Source: UBA817 sp049889215
Lineage (GTDB): Bacteria > Margulisbacteria > Marinamargulisbacteria > UBA817
Length of the DNA: 64,000 nucleotides
Assembly: GCA_049889215.1 (NCBI GenBank)
Contig: JBMHDV010000005.1
Span: 1-64,000, forward strand
Direction of reading: 5' to 3'
Of the stretch, positions 9,099 through 18,010 are shown piece after piece (the stretch's first letter is position 1; every line of letters begins with the position of its first letter). Position numbers and translations under genes: made by a program. The notes beneath the pieces were generated by a model, which was not told the DNA's origin, did not search any database, and was given only the letters and a program-made list of their open reading frames with translations.

Positions 9099-10660
9099 TC
9101 GCTCACCTTTAATCGTTGCACAATACCATCAATATCAGCACCGATGGCAGCATCCGATGCGCCTACCATTTGGTAAAACTGTTTGCAAATGGCCGCTAAG
9201 ACATCTGGCTTGTTGGCTAGGGCATGCCCGTAGTAGGTTCGCCGCAATAAAAAATCAGCCGGGGTTTTTACCCACTCCTTTTCAATGGCGTACTTAAGTT
9301 CAGCCAATATCATGGGATGCTCAAAATCAAATCGCACGGCATACTCCGGATGGTATTGAATGGTATTTAAAATATCTTTATACAATGCCCCATAGGTTTC
9401 AATCAAATGCAGCAATGATTCTCGTGATACACGGTACCGGCTGGACAGCTGATTCAACTGGGCCTCACTTGGCCAATCATCTGGCGCTAAATACCCAATG
9501 TAGGGGTCATCCAGTTGCCGCGCATTGTACCACGCCTTATTTTGAAAAGCCTGTTGAGTCAATGCATTAACCGCCGTTTGACCCATTTTTCGGAAGGTGG
9601 TGTACTTGCCGCCACTAATGCTTAATACGCTCTTTTTTAGCCAGGTATAGGTTTCTTCACGGGTTTGGCTTGATGGTGATGATTCATCGGTAGCAATCAG
9701 GGGTCGATACCCACAGAACACACTTTCAATATCGCTTAACTGCCAAATGCGCTGGGTATGGTACGCATTTACGGCTGTCAATAAATAGTTAGCTTCGGCT
9801 TGGGTCACTCTAGGTTCAGTGTAGTGCCCATCGTCCTTATCATCGGTGGTGCCAACCAATGTTTTTCCGTACCAAGGCATCATAAAAAACACACGATCAT
9901 CTTGCGGCGTCATCAAAAGCAAGGCTTGGGCCAAATCCATATCTGGCAACACAATGTGGATTCCTTTGGTGGGCTTCACCAATGATGCTGACGCAAATTG
10001 ATTGTTCCAAGCACCGGTTGCCACCACCATGCTACTGGCCGCCATGCTCTGTTTGCCAGACGTGCGACTGCTGACATCAAAACCAAGCCCTGAGGATGTT
10101 TCGTTAATGTTGGTCACTTTGCTGTAATTATGAATATGGGCGCCATGGGCTTGAGCCATCAATAAGGATTCAATAATTAAGCGATGGTCCTCCATTTGGG
10201 CATCATAATAGCTCCCACACCCCAACAAGCCAGCTGTTTTTAACCAAGGCACATCCTGCTGCAAACGTGCCATGCCATGCATGACATGCTTTGGCAATTG
10301 TCGATTGGTTTGAATCCAATCATACACACGTAGGCCAATGGCCAGCTGCCATTTCTTCCAGCGGGACCCTTTATATATGGGCACATAAAACTGCAATGGT
10401 TTCACCAAATGCGGGGCTGAGTTCAATAAAAAATTACGCTCATTTAACGACTCTTTGACCAACTTAAATTGACGTTGCTCTAAATATCGCAAACCACCGT
10501 GCGCCAATTTGGAGGTGGCCGTACTCGCACCTATCCCAAAATCTTGTTGTTCAAATAAGGCAACTTGTAATCCACGTCGGCTAGCATCCAAGGCCACCCC
10601 GGCCCCTGTAATGCCGCCACCGACGATCACCACATCCATTTGTTGCGAGTACGGACTCAT
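9095..10660 (-). CDS. glpD: Glycerol-3-phosphate dehydrogenase (FAD, quinone-linked)
   Basis: Oxidises sn-glycerol 3-phosphate to dihydroxyacetone phosphate and passes electrons to quinone at the inner membrane. The FAD-binding start VVIVGGGITGAG, the GASTATSKLAHGGLRYLE block and LSISGGKYTTFRKM (C-terminal half) are diagnostic. I place the start at the Met of MSPYSQQMDVV (10660), which matches homologues; an open frame extends 33 codons further to 10759 but those residues look non-coding and the ATG there lies on the divergent doxX start. First gene of an overlapping operon with the lipase and K+ channel. Length (521 residues) is normal. Confidence 0.93.
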   Translation of the reverse strand: MSPYSQQMDVVIVGGGITGAGVALDASRRGLQVALFEQQDFGIGASTATSKLAHGGLRYLEQRQFKLVKESLNERNFLLNSAPHLVKPLQFYVPIYKGSRWKKWQLAIGLRVYDWIQTNRQLPKHVMHGMARLQQDVPWLKTAGLLGCGSYYDAQMEDHRLIIESLLMAQAHGAHIHNYSKVTNINETSSGLGFDVSSRTSGKQSMAASSMVVATGAWNNQFASASLVKPTKGIHIVLPDMDLAQALLLMTPQDDRVFFMMPWYGKTLVGTTDDKDDGHYTEPRVTQAEANYLLTAVNAYHTQRIWQLSDIESVFCGYRPLIATDESSPSSQTREETYTWLKKSVLSISGGKYTTFRKMGQTAVNALTQQAFQNKAWYNARQLDDPYIGYLAPDDWPSEAQLNQLSSRYRVSRESLLHLIETYGALYKDILNTIQYHPEYAVRFDFEHPMILAELKYAIEKEWVKTPADFLLRRTYYGHALANKPDVLAAICKQFYQMVGASDAAIGADIDGIVQRLKVSE

Positions 10661-10719
10661 ACCCCTATTATCGGTGAAAAACCATTGCCCTTCACATAAA
10701 TAATCAATAAATTTAATCT

Positions 10720-10747
10720 TTGTATTTTTGTTTTCAAACGCTAATAT
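10720..10747 (+). promoter_or_regulatory. Candidate promoter for doxX, leaderless
   Basis: TTGTAT (10720-10725), 16-bp spacer, TAATAT (10742-10747), then 6 nt to the ATG at 10754. No ribosome-binding site is present. Confidence 0.5.
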
Positions 10748-10753
10748 TAAATC

Positions 10754-11152
10754 ATGCATTTATTTTTATTACGTTTATGTGCCGGTGGCCTTATGTTGGC
10801 GTTTCATGGATGGCCAAAATGGCAAAAATTCGATCAACTACTCACCACCTTTCCAGATCCAATTGGATTGGGCTCCGCAGTTAGTTTAATATTGGTTATT
10901 TTTGCTGAAGCCATTTGTTCAATTTTCATTATGACGGGCACCTATGTACGATTGGCCTGTATTCCCCCCATCATCACCATGTTGGTCGCGGCCTTTATTG
11001 TGCATGCAAATGACCCCATTTCAACCATCGAGTTGCCCATTATGTATTTAGTTATGTACATTGCCATATTTAATGCCGGACCGGGCAAATGGGCGTTTCA
11101 ACCCATTAAATGGCGACCAAAATCAAACCTCTTAACGAAATTATTTACTTAG
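10754..11152 (+). CDS. DoxX-family membrane protein
   Basis: 132 residues, four predicted helices, with the DoxX-family opening LLRLCAGGLMLAFHGWPKW and a conserved FAEAICSIFIMTGTYVR core. DoxX proteins are small inner-membrane proteins, some linked to redox or sulfur metabolism; the role here is unknown. No ribosome-binding site; TAATAT 6 nt upstream suggests a leaderless message. The stop codon lies 6 nt from the stop of the convergent orphan gene, inside a short run of TTTACTTAG-like repeats. Confidence 0.75.
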   Translation: MHLFLLRLCAGGLMLAFHGWPKWQKFDQLLTTFPDPIGLGSAVSLILVIFAEAICSIFIMTGTYVRLACIPPIITMLVAAFIVHANDPISTIELPIMYLVMYIAIFNAGPGKWAFQPIKWRPKSNLLTKLFT

Positions 11153-11157
11153 TTTCT

Positions 11158-12252
11158 TTACTTAGTGAATTCACTTAGCAGTTTTTCAGCGTTGTGTGAT
11201 GCTATTTTTTCGAGCACTTCCATAAAAAATGGTTTGTCTTTATTGATGTTTTTTGATCTAATTTTGGATTTCCGCTTTTTTCTTTTTAGGCTTTTCTTTA
11301 CTTTATCACGCTTGCTTGGAAACTGATGCTTTCTTCCAAATGATGTAAAATTAATGCACACATTTTTTAAATCAAATTGTATGGCATGATTTTTATGCAA
11401 CTGAACCCCACCCTTACCATCGTGTCTAAATTGCACCAATTCGTAAGTGACGGCATTATTATCTTCTTCAACATCAACTCCAAACCATTCAGACTTAATG
11501 CCGGCCATTACCACATAAACAGGACGAAGCTCCCCATTTATTGATGATGCCCCAAAAAAAATATCCATGTAGCCCTTGTGCTCCATAAATAATTGATTAA
11601 TAAGGTACACCAAACAATTAATCCCAAACCAGACCTCATTTTTTGTTGGCACTTCTTTGGAATATGTCGGTTGAAATAAAGGCCCAAAATTAGTCTTCAT
11701 TGGAATGCATGTTCTAGCCTCAAAAAAACAGGCAATGTAGGTAAAAAGAATATTGGAGTAGCGTTTCCATCTTAAATAAGTATTGTCCGATAGTACGTCC
11801 CACCCTCCTTTTTTTTCAGTTTTAAACCGTTTCAAATCATAAACCATCATAAACTGATCTAAATCACAGTTACTGCAATAATACGTCATTCCATCAGAGC
11901 ATAATTCAAAGTCACCATAATAAATTCGCATGTGACTCATATCAACCAATAAACGATGAGTGGTGCTGGATTGTGTTAATGAAGCAATTAAAACACTGCC
12001 CGTTGCAATGCGAAATAATTGTTTATTTGTGGTATCCAAATCAGGAATGGCCGTTGCTAGTAACGGTGGGGTACCCCCCCCACTATTTTCTTGATGTCGA
12101 ACGATTTTGGAATTGGGCTGAATGGGTTCAATTGCATCAGGGATTATATAAATGCAAAAACTTGATCCATCAGGACGCTTTGCTTCAAACAATTCTTTTG
12201 CTAGCACCATGATTGGACTTGCAAAACTCGGTCCAGCCAAAATTTTATTCAT
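11158..12252 (-). CDS. Orphan protein, 364 residues
   Basis: Family not recognised. No signal peptide or long hydrophobic segment is clear; the sequence is mixed alpha/beta with a very basic C-terminal region (VKKSLKRKKRKSKIRSK) that could bind nucleic acid. A CSNC motif (about residue 115) is the only cysteine pair. I choose ATG at 12252 because TATGAT (12259-12264) stands exactly 6 nt before it, the leaderless arrangement seen elsewhere in this window; the frame could extend to a TTG at 12279. More A/T-rich than its neighbours and placed tail-to-tail against doxX with a 5-nt gap, like other accessory genes here. Confidence 0.6.
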   Translation of the reverse strand: MNKILAGPSFASPIMVLAKELFEAKRPDGSSFCIYIIPDAIEPIQPNSKIVRHQENSGGGTPPLLATAIPDLDTTNKQLFRIATGSVLIASLTQSSTTHRLLVDMSHMRIYYGDFELCSDGMTYYCSNCDLDQFMMVYDLKRFKTEKKGGWDVLSDNTYLRWKRYSNILFTYIACFFEARTCIPMKTNFGPLFQPTYSKEVPTKNEVWFGINCLVYLINQLFMEHKGYMDIFFGASSINGELRPVYVVMAGIKSEWFGVDVEEDNNAVTYELVQFRHDGKGGVQLHKNHAIQFDLKNVCINFTSFGRKHQFPSKRDKVKKSLKRKKRKSKIRSKNINKDKPFFMEVLEKIASHNAEKLLSEFTK

Positions 12253-12336
12253 CCCCAAATCATAGCAAAAAATAACCAAATTTAAACAAAAAGAGTGAAA
12301 TTCTTTCTATTTATTTTCCGATATGTAGTGGAGCGG

Positions 12337-12510
12337 ATGAGTATGTTAAAAATAATTGGATTTTCATTCATTGTCATTTTAAACTTGGTGATCGTTAATG
12401 TTGGCCAAACATTGGGCGAAGACCCCTATTCGGGCCGTTTAAAAACCTTAACAAAAAGCATTGTTACCCAACGACAGCAAAAGCTTCATGGCCAAGCCTT
12501 AACAAAATAG
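12337..12510 (+). CDS. Small exported or membrane-anchored protein
   Basis: 57 residues from ATG at 12337 (or 55 from 12343). A GGAG at 12330 serves either start. One hydrophobic segment (IIGFSFIVILNLVIVNVG) is followed by a polar tail ending QQKLHGQALTK. The open frame continues upstream to 12295, but the internal start is better supported. Unknown function; 17 nt before the EamA gene, with which it may be transcribed. Confidence 0.5.
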   Translation: MSMLKIIGFSFIVILNLVIVNVGQTLGEDPYSGRLKTLTKSIVTQRQQKLHGQALTK

Positions 12511-12527
12511 TGTAAGCTACTAGCGTC

Positions 12528-13400
12528 ATGATTCCTCCCATCATTCCATTAATGACCGGCATCGGATTACTCAGTTTTACCGCCATCTTATCTAAATTAA
12601 TTGTTTGGCCGGTGGTTGTAACCGTATTTAGCCGTGCATTATTGGCGGCACTCTTTTTATGGGGCTGGCACGCGTTTCAACGGCCACCGGCCATCCAACC
12701 GCACGACCGACACCGGATCATGATCAGTGGCATATTCCTTGCCATTCATTGGTGGACCTACTTTAAAGCTGTTGAGTTGGCCGGTGTTGCCATTGGGCTA
12801 GCTGCGCTATTTACCTTCCCCATGATCACTGCCCTGGTTGAACCATGGGCATTGGGTAGCAAATGGTCGTGGAAAATGGTTGGTAGTGCGCTGATTGGCG
12901 GCATTGGGGTTGCCATCCTGGTCTGGGGCAATGCAACTCAACCCAGCATCATTCAAGGTGTTGCCATAGGGATTTGTTCAGCAATTGCCTATACGTGTCG
13001 CAATTTAATTGCAAAACCCATCATGCACCGTTGCAGTGGCACCCAAGTCATGCAGGTTCAATCGGGTGTTGCTGCACTGATTTACTTGCCCATCATTCTT
13101 CTCATGCCCAATCTAACATCCAATCTACAGCTCAGTATTGAACAATGGATCTACATGTTCGCACTGGGCACCGTTTTTACGGGCATTGCCCATGCGCTTT
13201 TTGTGCAAGGCCTTGCTCACTTTTCAGCCAGCTTCATTAGTATTCTAGGTTGCATCCAACCGTTACTGGGTACCCTAATGGGCATCCTCATTTTAAACGA
13301 ACAACCAACCATTAGTACTTGGATTGGCGGTGGCATCATCTTAATTGCGGTGATTATGGCGACGGTGGCAACGCCAGTGGCCGAAAATTCCGACCATTAA
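12528..13400 (+). CDS. EamA-family (DMT superfamily) transporter
   Basis: 290 residues with ten predicted helices in two EamA repeats; the second repeat shows GIAHALFVQGLAHFSASFISILGCIQPLLGTLMGILILNE split over two helices, typical of drug/metabolite exporters such as RhaT/YdcZ relatives. It probably exports a metabolite or amino acid across the inner membrane; substrate unknown. Its 3' end overlaps the convergent birA by 47 nt. No strong ribosome-binding site is visible at the ATG. Confidence 0.85.
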   Translation: MIPPIIPLMTGIGLLSFTAILSKLIVWPVVVTVFSRALLAALFLWGWHAFQRPPAIQPHDRHRIMISGIFLAIHWWTYFKAVELAGVAIGLAALFTFPMITALVEPWALGSKWSWKMVGSALIGGIGVAILVWGNATQPSIIQGVAIGICSAIAYTCRNLIAKPIMHRCSGTQVMQVQSGVAALIYLPIILLMPNLTSNLQLSIEQWIYMFALGTVFTGIAHALFVQGLAHFSASFISILGCIQPLLGTLMGILILNEQPTISTWIGGGIILIAVIMATVATPVAENSDH

Positions 13401-14142
13401 TAATAGGCATTACCCCATTGGTCGTCTCTATCATGGCTGCACCTGCGTTGTTAATGCCCCTAAATATCCCTTCAATGCAATGCTGTTCAGTTACTTCAAC
13501 AGTTTGATTCATATGAGCAGCATGCTGGTTCCAATCATTAACCGGCACCTCGCAAGCACAAATACTCGACCAGTGATTGGCAATCGCTGTTAAAACATCA
13601 TCCAACACATCCCAGCGCTGAATGGGGTAATGATTTAGCATGGCTAAACTCGTGCGTTCAGCAACAGCGCTTCTGTGGTTGACGTTCACTCCAATGCCGG
13701 CAACAATGGCATTGGCACCAACATCTGAACTTAACAACATGCCAACTAATTTTTGCTGATTGGCCAAAATGTCATTGGGCCATTTTAGTTGAACAGCCAT
13801 GTGTAGGGGTACAAACCCTGCCAACGCGTCTCGAATGGCCAAGCCCAATGGAAACGACATGCGAGGCCATGCCTCAGCATCCACTGTTGGCTCAATGACC
13901 AAACTGAACAATACATCATCACCAGGGGCAGACTCCCAAACATTTTCAAAACGCCCCTTCCCTGCGGTTTGATGATTGGCAATATACAACGCTGCATTGG
14001 CGACTGCCCCTTTTGCCACCTGTTCCATTGCCAGCGCATTGGTCGAATCGATGGCATCAAAATAATGAACAGCGGTTAACCAGGGGTGCTTTGCCACCAC
14101 ACCTTGCAGCGCTTCAGGCAGATCCGTCATAATGGCCGTCAT
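13354..14142 (-). CDS. birA: Biotin-[acetyl-CoA carboxylase] ligase
   Basis: Attaches biotin to the carrier domain of acetyl-CoA carboxylase through biotinyl-AMP. Motifs: YFDAIDSTN near residue 25, ANHQTAGKGRFENVW (the biotinyl-AMP loop, a GKGR form of GRGR) near 57, LKWPNDI near 117 and VAGIGVNVNH near 145. There is no N-terminal winged helix, so it is the group I, enzyme-only type that cannot act as the biotin operon repressor. 262 residues. Its ATG overlaps the ruvX stop by 4 nt; last gene of the ytxH-alaS-ruvX-birA operon. Confidence 0.92.
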   Translation of the reverse strand: MTAIMTDLPEALQGVVAKHPWLTAVHYFDAIDSTNALAMEQVAKGAVANAALYIANHQTAGKGRFENVWESAPGDDVLFSLVIEPTVDAEAWPRMSFPLGLAIRDALAGFVPLHMAVQLKWPNDILANQQKLVGMLLSSDVGANAIVAGIGVNVNHRSAVAERTSLAMLNHYPIQRWDVLDDVLTAIANHWSSICACEVPVNDWNQHAAHMNQTVEVTEQHCIEGIFRGINNAGAAMIETTNGVMPIINGRNFRPLALPPSP

Positions 14143-14546
14143 GAGCGATCAAGCACGCCTTGTAGAATAAACATCGCCGCCTGTGTATCGATAATGCCAC
14201 GTTGCTTTTTTGAATTTAAATTCATGCTATGCAATTGTCGGGTAACGGCAACGGTAGAAAACCGTTCATCCACAAACTCCACATCGATGGCATGTTTGGC
14301 TTGCAAAGCGGCGGCAAACTCACGCACACTTGCTGCTTTTTTTGAATCCTCACCATGTTGATTTTTAGGTAAACCAACAATGCACTTGCTAACCTTCTTT
14401 TCAGTAATAATGGCAATGATCTCATCCAAGGCTGTGGGTGAATTTTTAATGGTCCCGACGGGTTGTGCGGTTAAGCCCAATGGGTCAGATACAGCGACCC
14501 CAATGCGAACATCGCCATAATCAATGCCCAACAAACGCTTATGCAT
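14139..14546 (-). CDS. ruvX: Putative pre-16S rRNA nuclease / Holliday junction resolvase-like protein (YqgF)
   Basis: 135 residues with the RNase H-like fold of YqgF/RuvX: LLGIDYGDVRIGVAVSD at the start, VGLPKN in the middle and VDERFST near residue 100, holding the acidic active-site residues. It matures the 5' end of 16S rRNA in E. coli. The ATG at 14546 lies inside the last codons of alaS (8-nt overlap), the natural start; an upstream in-frame ATG at 14636 would add 30 unrelated residues. The alaS-ruvX pairing is common in bacteria. Confidence 0.92.
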   Translation of the reverse strand: MHKRLLGIDYGDVRIGVAVSDPLGLTAQPVGTIKNSPTALDEIIAIITEKKVSKCIVGLPKNQHGEDSKKAASVREFAAALQAKHAIDVEFVDERFSTVAVTRQLHSMNLNSKKQRGIIDTQAAMFILQGVLDRS

Positions 14547-17004
14547 ATTTTTTAGTAATGTGCGCGATTCCAGCATCAATGTGGTCCGCACCAATGCCAC
14601 CCGCTTGGGCCATATTATCGCGGCCACCACCACCACCGCCGGTAATGCTGGTTAAATCGTTAATTAAATCTTTGGCCGTGAGTTTACTTAAAACGGTTGG
14701 CGATACCTTAGCAATGGCATGCCCTTTTCCATTGGTTTCTGATACCAGTACCACAGCAGAATCTCCCAGCTTGTCCACCAACCGATCGGCCAAGTCTCTA
14801 AGCACAGGAATGGGTTGCTCGTCCAAACGTTTAAAAATGGCTTTCCCAGCCCCATTTTGCAATGGTAAGGATGCTTCGATAATGGTTGTAAATAAATCAG
14901 ACGCCTGGCCTTGCTGCTGCTGTTTAAGCAGACCATCCAATTGCTTGCCCAACTGGGTTAACGCCGCAATTGCCGCATCGATTGTTTGCAACGTGGCCGT
15001 TGTTGGTAACTGATCGGGCACATTGTGCCCCAGTGTTTTGGCTTTTTGTAGCACCTTTGCATACCGTTTTTCGTAATCGGTAAATGCACGTTGTTGTTGA
15101 TTGTCGTTGTATTGCCCCACGCGTTGCTCACCCACCAACGCTTCAATCCGTCGGGTACCAGCGGCCACGGCCGATTCAGCAACAATTTTAAATTGTTGCA
15201 AGTCAGCGGTTGAAACAACATGGTTTCCACCACATAATTCAATAGAAATATTGGGAATATCCACCACACGAACAACATCACCGTACTTTTCACCAAACAT
15301 GGCCTGAGCTCCGCGTGCTTTGGCGTCGTCAATAGCTTCTTCTGTAATGGTCACTTTGTGATTTTCAGTAATCCAATCATTCACATGGGACTCAATGGTT
15401 GCAAGCTCATCAGCCGTAATGGCTTGATGATAGCTAAAATCAAAACGCAAGCGGTTAACATCCACTAAGGACCCGGCTTGATGAACAGAATCACCAAGAA
15501 CTTTACGTAAGCTTTCATGCAACAAATGGGTCGCTGTATGGTGCTGAGCAATGCCAAAGCGCTGGTCATCATTCACTGGAATCCGTGCTTCACCACCACC
15601 CGGTGCATCCACATATACCCCATGCTGAACATCACCAGTAAATGCACTTAATGCTTTAATGCTGGTATCTTTTCCATCACTTAATGATTCTGAACGTGCT
15701 TGCCGAGAGCGCTCTTTCGCAGCGAGCATGGCGGCATCAAACCCCGCCGTATCAACACTCATGGCCTGCTCTTCAGCCATGACTTGCGTTAAATCAAATG
15801 GAAACCCATAGGTATCATACAGTTTAAATGCCGCATCACCGGACACGACCGTTTGATTCGTCGCTTTTAAATCCGTCACCATGGTATTAAATAGGGTTAG
15901 TCCAGATGAAACCGTTCTTAAGAATTGCTGTTCCTCAGCTTTAACCAGTTCTGCAATGTAATCTTGCCGTTGACCAATGGCGGCATAGTGCCCGCCCAAT
16001 GCGTCATGCACAACGGGGATTAAGCGATACAAAAATGGATCATTCTTTCCCGCTTGAGAGGCGAAACGCAATGCACGACGAATCAAGCGTCGTAACACAT
16101 ACCCACGGCCATCGTTTGATGGCAGGACATTATCAGAAATGGCCCAAGCAACGGTTCGAATATGATCAGATATCACTCGATGAGGCGTACCCCCATCCCC
16201 TTGGCTATAGTCCACACTGAGCTCACTAGCAATGGTTTTGATCAATGGTTGAAATAAATCTGTATCGTAATTGCTTCCAACCCCTTGCAACTGTGCAGCA
16301 AGGCGTTCAAGCCCAGCACCAGTGTCAATGTGCTTGGCAGGCAATGATGCCAATGATGCATCGTCTTGCCGATCATACTGAATAAATACCAGGTTCCACA
16401 ATTCCATGTAACGGCTGGATAACCCACCCGTCGCTGAGTCTCGTTCAATAGCGGCACCAGCATCAGGCGTTAAATCCAAATGGATTTCACTGCATGGCCC
16501 GCATGGTCCGGTAGCCCCCATTTCCCAAAAATTATCTTTCTTACCACACCGCACCACATGGTTGGGATTAATATCGGTATGTGCCAACCATAGGTCAGCC
16601 GCCTCATCATCGTCTTCATACACGGTTGCTAATAAATGGGCTTTTGGCAGCTTATATACTTCGGTTAATAATTCCCAGGCCCATACAATCGCATCTTTTT
16701 TGTAATAATCACCAAAGGACCAGTTGCCCAACATTTCAAACGATGTATGGTGATATGTGTCACGCCCAACATCCTCTAAATCATTGTGCTTACCGGACAC
16801 TCGAATGCATGGCTGTGAGTTTGCTGCTCGCTTAATTTTTGGTTCTTCTGAGCCCAAAAAGTACGGTTTAAATTGATTCATTCCAGCATTGGTAAATAAC
16901 AACGTTGGATCATTTTCAGGAACCACAGGCGCTGCAGGTACAAATGCATGCCCTTTGCCTGCAAAAAAATCAATAAAGCCTTGGCGAATATCGACGGACT
17001 TCAT
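14539..17004 (-). CDS. alaS: Alanyl-tRNA synthetase
   Basis: Class II synthetase charging tRNA-Ala. N-terminal FFAGKGHAFVPAAPVVPENDP and LLFTNAGMNQFKPYFLG are diagnostic; the editing domain has HTATHLLHE and the zinc-type ELCGGNH; the C-terminal DHHA1 domain ends with TGGGGGGRDNMAQAGG. 821 residues, a little shorter than the 870-880 of E. coli. The ATG overlaps the stop of the small membrane-protein gene by 4 nt. Confidence 0.97.
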   Translation of the reverse strand: MKSVDIRQGFIDFFAGKGHAFVPAAPVVPENDPTLLFTNAGMNQFKPYFLGSEEPKIKRAANSQPCIRVSGKHNDLEDVGRDTYHHTSFEMLGNWSFGDYYKKDAIVWAWELLTEVYKLPKAHLLATVYEDDDEAADLWLAHTDINPNHVVRCGKKDNFWEMGATGPCGPCSEIHLDLTPDAGAAIERDSATGGLSSRYMELWNLVFIQYDRQDDASLASLPAKHIDTGAGLERLAAQLQGVGSNYDTDLFQPLIKTIASELSVDYSQGDGGTPHRVISDHIRTVAWAISDNVLPSNDGRGYVLRRLIRRALRFASQAGKNDPFLYRLIPVVHDALGGHYAAIGQRQDYIAELVKAEEQQFLRTVSSGLTLFNTMVTDLKATNQTVVSGDAAFKLYDTYGFPFDLTQVMAEEQAMSVDTAGFDAAMLAAKERSRQARSESLSDGKDTSIKALSAFTGDVQHGVYVDAPGGGEARIPVNDDQRFGIAQHHTATHLLHESLRKVLGDSVHQAGSLVDVNRLRFDFSYHQAITADELATIESHVNDWITENHKVTITEEAIDDAKARGAQAMFGEKYGDVVRVVDIPNISIELCGGNHVVSTADLQQFKIVAESAVAAGTRRIEALVGEQRVGQYNDNQQQRAFTDYEKRYAKVLQKAKTLGHNVPDQLPTTATLQTIDAAIAALTQLGKQLDGLLKQQQQGQASDLFTTIIEASLPLQNGAGKAIFKRLDEQPIPVLRDLADRLVDKLGDSAVVLVSETNGKGHAIAKVSPTVLSKLTAKDLINDLTSITGGGGGGRDNMAQAGGIGADHIDAGIAHITKKYA

Positions 17005-17204
17005 GAGTTTGTCTTTTTAGTCGAGATTAATTTTCGAATGGTGCCCACCCAACCGGTCACATCTGAAATGGTCTCAACACGTTCCACCATGCGTTTAATA
17101 CGCAATAAAATTGCAATCACTTGAACAGCGATTACGCCGAGTAGAATTAGTACACCCACCCCTAAAATGGGCAGTAAAAAGTGAAAGAACTCGTTAACCG
17201 TCAT
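17001..17204 (-). CDS. Small single-helix membrane protein
   Basis: 67 residues. One long hydrophobic helix (about 8-34, ILGVGVLILLGVIAVQVI) followed by a basic, amphipathic tail (RIKRMVERVETISD). Resembles the DUF948-type small proteins found beside YtxH proteins, but the match is by layout only. Overlaps ytxH (4 nt) and alaS (4 nt), so translation is coupled throughout. Confidence 0.7.
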   Translation of the reverse strand: MTVNEFFHFLLPILGVGVLILLGVIAVQVIAILLRIKRMVERVETISDVTGWVGTIRKLISTKKTNS

Positions 17205-17491
17205 GCCTTATCAGACGGATTGGTTAAAATTTCCTCCGCATTTACTTTTTGATTCTCTTTTATAATCTCGCTTAAGCGATCAAAACCCGTCTCAATGGAC
17301 TGCTTTGTTTTTTCAATTAAGTCTTCTGTTGATTCCATGGTTGCTTCAATTAATTCATCATTATCAGAACGAAGCTGCTGGAACTTATTTTGCAGTTGAC
17401 GACGCGAATTTGGGGATGCAACCAATACTGACAAACCACCCAAAAGCGCTCCAACGATTAAACCTTCTAAAAAACCACCACGATTTGACAT
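17201..17491 (-). CDS. YtxH-domain protein
   Basis: 96 residues. N-terminal glycine-rich hydrophobic segment GFLEGLIVGALLGGLSVLVASPNSRR is the YtxH signature; the rest is a charged amphipathic helix. YtxH proteins are linked to general stress in Firmicutes and occur in Cyanobacteria; biochemical role unknown. Strong ribosome-binding site AAGGGAGG 8 nt before the ATG. First gene of the operon leading to alaS. Confidence 0.8.
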   Translation of the reverse strand: MSNRGGFLEGLIVGALLGGLSVLVASPNSRRQLQNKFQQLRSDNDELIEATMESTEDLIEKTKQSIETGFDRLSEIIKENQKVNAEEILTNPSDKA

Positions 17492-17520
17492 ATTCTGCCT
17501 CCCTTAAAATTAGTACACTT

Positions 17521-17526
17521 ATTATA
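17521..17526 (-). promoter_or_regulatory. -10 element of the ytxH-alaS-ruvX-birA operon
   Basis: A perfect TATAAT on the minus strand, about 30 nt before the ytxH start and upstream of its ribosome-binding site. The -35 region is weak. Confidence 0.5.
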
Positions 17527-17553
17527 TCGATTAAAACCAGATTTTCATAGAGC

Positions 17554-17583
17554 AAAAAAAAAGCGCAAGTTACCTTGCGCTTT
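17554..17583 (-). terminator. Rho-independent terminator
   Basis: Ten-base-pair stem AAAGCGCAAG / CTTGCGCTTT (17560-17583) with a 4-nt loop, followed on the minus strand by a run of seven or more T (17554-17560). It ends transcription of the DoxX-like gene 17608-17964 just before the ytxH promoter. Confidence 0.9.
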
Positions 17584-17607
17584 AAATTTTATTAAATTAC
17601 GAATGAT

Positions 17608-17964
17608 TTAGCTTTGGTCTTTTGCGTGCTTTGCAAAAAACAACGCAGCACCAGCCAAGCCCAAGTCCTTTAAAAGCGAACTCATGGCCATTTGATTGCC
17701 GCCTAAAATCATGGGCAAAAATATGGTTAAAGCAAACGTGACCAATAATACAGCCAATAACTTCATGGCCAAGGCATCTTTTTTTCCAACATTAAGGCTA
17801 ATGCCAGCAGCCACCAAACAGGCACCAGTAACGTAGACCCAAAAGATTCCTCCGGGCACATATGATGGTACCAATCCAACCATGGCCGGCCCATTTACAA
17901 AGTGCATCGACCCAAGCACGATAAATGGTAGGGAAAATAACAATCGTGGTAATTTGTCGAACAT
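17608..17964 (-). CDS. DoxX-like membrane protein
   Basis: 118 residues with four hydrophobic helices. The block GSMHFVNGPAMVGLVPSYVPGG is typical of DoxX-related small membrane proteins. AGGAGG lies 6 nt before the ATG. It is a single-gene unit, ending at the strong terminator at 17554-17583. Role unknown; three DoxX-type proteins are encoded in this window (also 10754-11152 and 40577-40909). Confidence 0.75.
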   Translation of the reverse strand: MFDKLPRLLFSLPFIVLGSMHFVNGPAMVGLVPSYVPGGIFWVYVTGACLVAAGISLNVGKKDALAMKLLAVLLVTFALTIFLPMILGGNQMAMSSLLKDLGLAGAALFFAKHAKDQS

Positions 17965-18010
17965 AAACGACCTCCTATAGTTTGATACTTAATTGTACCA
18001 TGAGTGATAC

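Noticed and set aside
10661..10759. 33-codon N-terminal extension of GlpD
   Set aside because: Family members start just before VIVGGG; the extension is A/T-rich, lacks a ribosome-binding site and reaches into the divergent doxX start.
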